NCBI GenBank assembly: GCA_027186245.1
Contig: CP114495.1
Span: forward strand, 15,001 to 79,000
From: Coriaria nepalensis
Lineage: Eukaryota > Streptophyta > Magnoliopsida > Cucurbitales > Coriariaceae
Reading direction: 5' to 3'
Length of the DNA stretch: 64,000 nt
The notes under the pieces were generated by a model, which made no database searches, was not told the DNA's origin, and saw only the letters and a program-made list of their open reading frames with translations. Both the position numbers and the translations under genes were made by a program. Shown here in pieces: positions 59,451 through 64,000 of this stretch (within the stretch, counting starts at the first letter, position 1; each line of letters opens with the position of its first letter).

Positions 59451-59760
59451 AACTTGAAGGGGTCGACGCCTTTAATAAGAGAATACGTCGACGGGGTCGA
59501 TGCCCTCAATATGCGATGGCTTGAAGTACTTGGCAGGTCGACGAGTCGGCAGGTCGACGAGTCGACGGGTCGATGTATTTGATGCCTTCAATATACGAAG
59601 GGGTCGACGAGGTTGACGCCTTCAATAAGAGAATAGGTCAACGCTATTAATATGCAATGGTTTGACGTACTCGACAGGTCAACGGGTCGACAGGTTGAGA
59701 TACTCGACGCCTCCAATACGCAAAGTACTCGATGACTCGATGGGGTCGACGTCTATTATA
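59451..59760 (+). repeat. TCGACGGG-type repeat tract
   Basis: Dense GGTCGACG, AGTCGACGGGTCGA and GACGCCTTCAATAAGAGAAT phrases. The phrase GCCTTCAATA-GCGAAGG or close variants repeats about every 60-70 bases. Same style as the tracts at 39180-40300 and 44240-45440. Confidence 0.7.
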
Positions 59761-61599
59761 ACAAACATTCTTAAGATGAATGAATGTTGAAGGGATAAAT
59801 ATATGAATCTTGAGCTGAAATTTTTATAATATCTTAATAAGATGTTGGTAGAAAATATCTTTAAGATTTCAGAATGTTATAGCACACCAAAGGCTAGAAA
59901 CAAAGTTCAAATCTAGACAATTAAAAGTAGAAAAATAAAAAAGAAGGAAACTGAAACTGAAATTGAAACGGAAACGTTCAAAATTCAGAATATTCTAGGA
60001 TGTGTTAAATGATTGAATTATAAGCTAAAGATATTATGGACCTCACGTAAGAGGCATAAATAAGTGGGAACAAAAGTTACTCATTTAAGCAAGTAAGTAT
60101 AATAGGAAAAGATTTGGAAATAGATTCCTAAAAATAAATGAAAAATGCATAATGAGATAAGTTAACTAAATAGAAAAGTCTATGGAAAGTTAAGCTTTTA
60201 TTAAGCTAAGTTAAATTCTTGATTTTGTAGGTGAATAACAGACCTAGTGTTCGTAAAGTACACAACCCTTAAAAGAAAGCTTGGAATCCAAGTAAGTACA
60301 AACCTCATCTACAACATGGAAATTGTTTTGGAAACGTGATGAGTTGTCTCTGATAATTGCATGGTTGCTCAAGTTATTAATTGATTAGTGGTCATGAAAT
60401 GATTTATTATTATGAGTACTATAATTGTTATAGTTGTTGTTATAGAAAATTCTTGAACAACATATGCACTCATGAGCATCATGCAAAGTTCACCTCATAT
60501 TTCATGTTAAGAAATTAAGAGGTATATGAAGATAGAAACAAATGAGATAAATTAAGTTGTGTTGTACTGACTCTCGAAGGAAGGATCGAGGCCCAATGAA
60601 GAATGGATTATGATAAGTTATGTTAATGCATGTCGAGGCATGAAAGGACCATGGTTAAGTTCGGATTGGGTCGCTCCCCCGTCTTTCCATTGGTCGAGCG
60701 CTCAACTGGTACATACACATTACCTAAATAAAAGAAAAAGTAAGAATGTTTAAGAAAGAGTAAGATAAAAACATGTAATAATATTTACTAAAAGTATGAG
60801 TCTAGGAGTAAGATGTGTTTGTACTTGTTGAGCGAAAGCTCACGTCTTACATTTTATATTATAGGCACTAAGGGTAAAAATTCGATTAAGTTACCCTGAA
60901 AACTTGTGGAGAGAGTGCGGTGGTTGCGGAGGAAGCAGTGGTACCAAGACTGTAGCAACGCTGTGAACTTCCCGCTTTATCACTATAAAAAGTAATAGTT
61001 ATAAATATTTTGGTACATTGCAAAGTCTTGGCCTGTGGTTTGGAAACCTTCGTATAAATGTTTTGAAATCTTTCAACTAATTTCCTCTATGTGATAGATT
61101 CTGATATGATGCAAGAAACCCTTTTAATAAAGAAAATTTTTAAAGGATTCTCAAAACTAAGTTCTTAGTGGAAAAAAAAATTCTACTCTGATTAACAAGG
61201 GAAAGTTAGTAGTGTAATGGTTCGGACTGTGCGGGTTGATACATATGGTATATTATAAATGGTCACCCTCTTCATTACTCAATGAAAGAGTTCGATTTTA
61301 TTACCAGATTGAGATGTCATAAGATACCGGCCTCTTTATTATTCGAAGTCTGCTAAATTCTTGAATTACTAGTTTAAAAGAAATGATAATACTACATGTG
61401 GTTACTTTATATAAATTTTCAAAAAATGGATAGTAGAACTAAAAAACAACATGATCAAGATGCTGATGAAGCGACAAAATTGATGATCTACACGTGAAGT
61501 TAGGGCATTTTTATTTTTTGGTGGTTACTTTTTTAGGTATAAGGGAGTCGCATAAAGTATCACGTCAATATTTATATTATTGGAAATCAGGTTAAAGTT
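59761..61599 (+). repeat. Probable decayed Gypsy-type LTR sequence
   Basis: The segment has the texture of a plant Gypsy LTR. A GGTCGCTCCCC block is at about 60668-60678 and TTGAGCGAAAGCTCACGTCTTACATTTT at about 60829-60856, ahead of a possible polyadenylation region. No terminal repeats, partner LTR, primer-binding site or target duplication could be fixed, so edges and identity are tentative. Confidence 0.35.
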
Positions 61600-63351
61600 C
61601 ATAGCGGAAGCGATTGTTCATCCCAGTGTATGAAAAAAAATTTATAAAAACTTTTAGTGATCCATTATATACATATAAATTAATCTTAACCATTGTGAGA
61701 AGAAATCGTATGACCGTTAATACTCACACCACGATCTTCCAAGTCGATCATCAACACAGTAGGACGTATGTGGCCACATAGAGATGACAATGTGTTTTCT
61801 CTTTAGGCTGATCTATTCTCATCTTCCTAAACAATTTAGAATATGATATATTTATAGAGTTCCATTAGGTTTTCTATTTAATATTATTTTTAATTTAAAT
61901 ACTTTAAATTAATTGAATTAATAATTCAATTATAATATTAAATGATAACAAAAATCATAAGATATATGTTAGTGATATTTTTAATTTAGTCAAATCTTTT
62001 CAAATTTAATTCAAAACTAATTTAAAATATAATATTATCTATTTTAAATAAAATCATATCTTATTTGAATTATTAAATTAGTTTCTCAAACTAATTTAAA
62101 TTTGACTTGCATAATTTTAATATTAAATTGATATCAATTAATATTAAATTGATATCAATTAATATTAGATAACATATTTAATTCAAAATTAAATATATTA
62201 TTATTTATTTAAAGTGAATTTTGAAATTAACTTCTTTATTTAAATACATCTTTGAATTAATTAATTCTCTAATTAACTAATTAATATCAATTATCTCATA
62301 ATTTCATCTTTGTTCTTGAAAACTATTTTCTTTACAAATAAACTCTTTCTTTACCTTTATATCACTCTTACCCTATACAGTATTTTATAAAGACAACCTT
62401 TATAATTCCAATCTTCAATAAATTAGACTCTTTAATCTAATAAATCTTATTTATTAATCTCAATATTATTCTACTAAAAATATAAGATTGCACTCTTGCA
62501 ATTATAGACCAAATTACTGAGCAATCTCTAGTAATCCATTGATATTATCATTCATGTAACTTTAATCCTCTAATAATTGTTTCATAATTAGAGTTTGTCA
62601 AAATTATTATTCTACCATTCTAATTATCTCTTTATCCTTAAATATCATTAATCTCCTAGTGAACGGTCAATTTATAACTTAATTATAAATTTGAGCTCAA
62701 AACCATTCAGTTCTAGAATTAACCCTCAAGGGAACCAATATATAATATTCCATGAAAAAGGTTTGGATTCCATATCTGTAAATCATGTTTCCAGCCGCTT
62801 ATCTCAATGAACGTCTAAAACAAAAGTCTTTAGCCTGTTTTACAAACAAATCATGATGAGTAGATTAAAAGATCAAGTTGACATAACACAAGAGTTTATG
62901 ACTACTTAAGATTTAGATTGATATGCATATGATCATCTATTGATATAAACAAAATTCTTTATGGAAAATGGTAAGTTGATAAAGAATTAATTCATATTGG
63001 GTCTAGTCCTATATAATCCAATTATATAAAGCACCTCCACTAAGATGTCTATCTACATCAATGATACGGATCTAGATAACTTGCATTCACAATGCTAGTG
63101 GACCGTACTATCAACCATTAATTAAATATTTCATATTTTAATACATTGCAGATAATTTAATTCATTATCTATAATCTTAATCCTCTCATACTAATATAAG
63201 ATTATAGTTACATAACTGAATTTGAAATTTTCTAGTATTGATACATATCATTCAATAATAACATATTCACAATAATTATATAGAAAAATATCACTTTTCT
63301 TAATTTCATAACACAATACTCATCGCATATTTTTAGGACACCATGCCCAAT
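61600..63351 (-). repeat. LTR-like dispersed repeat, copy 2
   Basis: Its right end reads TATTGGGCATGGTGTCC on the minus strand, like a Copia LTR start with TG changed to TA. About 61970-63275 is homologous to 8340-9600. It stops precisely where + strand Copia protease coding sequence begins (63352), so it looks like an LTR or solo LTR that landed inside, or recombined with, another Copia element. The left edge is approximate. Confidence 0.5.
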
Positions 63352-64000
63352 AGTTCTAACCACATGTCACATGATCTTAGTCTATTTGAGACAATAGATA
63401 GAAATTTTTCAACCAACATAATGGTGGGGAATGGAGAAACAGTTCGAACTTATGGCAAAGGACCTATTGGTGTTCAAACCAATAGTAGAATCAGACATAT
63501 AGCCAATGTGTTATATGTGTTTGACATCAATCAGAATCTATTGAGTGTAGGGCAGATGATGAATCATGGATACACTCTAATGTTTAGAGGATCTCACAGT
63601 GTTATTCATAATGCTCAGTTAAATAAAGTGGTCAGAGTTCCAATTCAGCACAGTTACTTCATTGTAGATTGGAAGCATCAAGCATTATCATGCAGAGGAG
63701 TAGATTCTAGGACATGGCACAAACTATTTAGCCATTTTGATCTCAACTCAATCAAGAAGCTAAATTGAAAAGGTATTGCACAAGACATGTCTTATGTTCA
63801 ACCTCAACCAGAAGTGTGTGAAGGTTATCAACTTGGAAAGAAGAAGAAGAAGGTGTTTCCAAAAAATCAAGTTAAAATGGCTGAGAAGAAACTTGAGATG
63901 ATCCACTCAGATGTGTATGGACCTTTCAATGTGATGTCTTTAAATGGCTCCTAGTATTTTATCATCTTCATATATGACAAGTCAAGGTTTTGTTGGACAC
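63352..64000 (+). pseudogene. Copia protease and integrase start, runs off the window
   Basis: The + strand reads SNHMSHDLSLFE (the protease active-site region, with the preceding Asp-Ser-Gly cut off), then IANVLYVFDINQNLLSVGQM. The GAG-pre-integrase block follows (DSRTWHKLFSHFD). A TGA at about 63766 and a TAG at about 63953 interrupt it, but the same frame continues with MIHSDVYGPF, FIIFIYDKSRFCW to the window edge. Gag and the 5' part of the protease are missing because the LTR-like repeat abuts. Confidence 0.75.

Overview
This window is nuclear DNA of a flowering plant, almost certainly a eudicot. Its genes have plant-type introns and encode plant families: a chloroplast rhodanese, GH17-X8 glucanase, a PSY-type peptide precursor, PRORP and an alpha/beta hydrolase. 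Most of the rest is LTR-retrotransposon, hAT and DUF1985-type transposon debris. I cannot name the species. The neighbouring STR14-like and MFSD5-like loci match, from memory, the Arabidopsis At4g27700-At4g27720 neighbourhood.

Layout: 1-3420 holds degenerate telomere-like repeats. 3908-5320 (-) is a six-exon STR14-like rhodanese gene. 6057-6574 is a hAT-like element. 8340-11812 is LTR-like sequence followed by a decayed DUF1985 protein remnant. 12320-16399 (+) is a dead MFSD5-like transporter whose middle has been replaced by a deleted Copia element. 16835-16906 is tRNA-Trp. 17597-17857 (-) is a small Cys-containing protein gene. 18097-26155 is a nested pair of Copia elements, the outer with a perfect target-site duplication (TSD), the inner with a near-perfect one. 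26586-26638 is a tRNA-Gly remnant lacking its T arm. 27480-29215 (+) is a secreted beta-1,3-glucanase with an X8 domain. 30301-30818 (+) is a PSY-type sulfated-peptide precursor. 31690-39174 is a Gypsy chromovirus. 39175-40320 is a TCGAAGGG-type repeat tract. 41156-43320 (+) is a PRORP pseudogene. 43680-46510 holds TCGATGGG repeats, a perfect hAT insertion and a palindrome-bearing tandem array. 46740-47840 (+) is another pseudogene. 48839-56365 (+) is a ten-exon alpha/beta hydrolase with an antisense Copia in intron 4. 57586-64000 is transposon and LTR debris.

The genes that look intact by reading frame and splice sites are the STR14-like gene, the GH17-X8 gene, the PSY-like gene, the alpha/beta hydrolase, the small Cys-containing gene and tRNA-Trp. 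They do not form a pathway. I see no clearly new biological system. The most interesting points are the PSY-like peptide gene, the tandem array whose units carry two palindromes, the repeated link between TCGA-rich tracts and DUF1985-type fragments, and a facultative intron that would switch the glucanase C-terminus.
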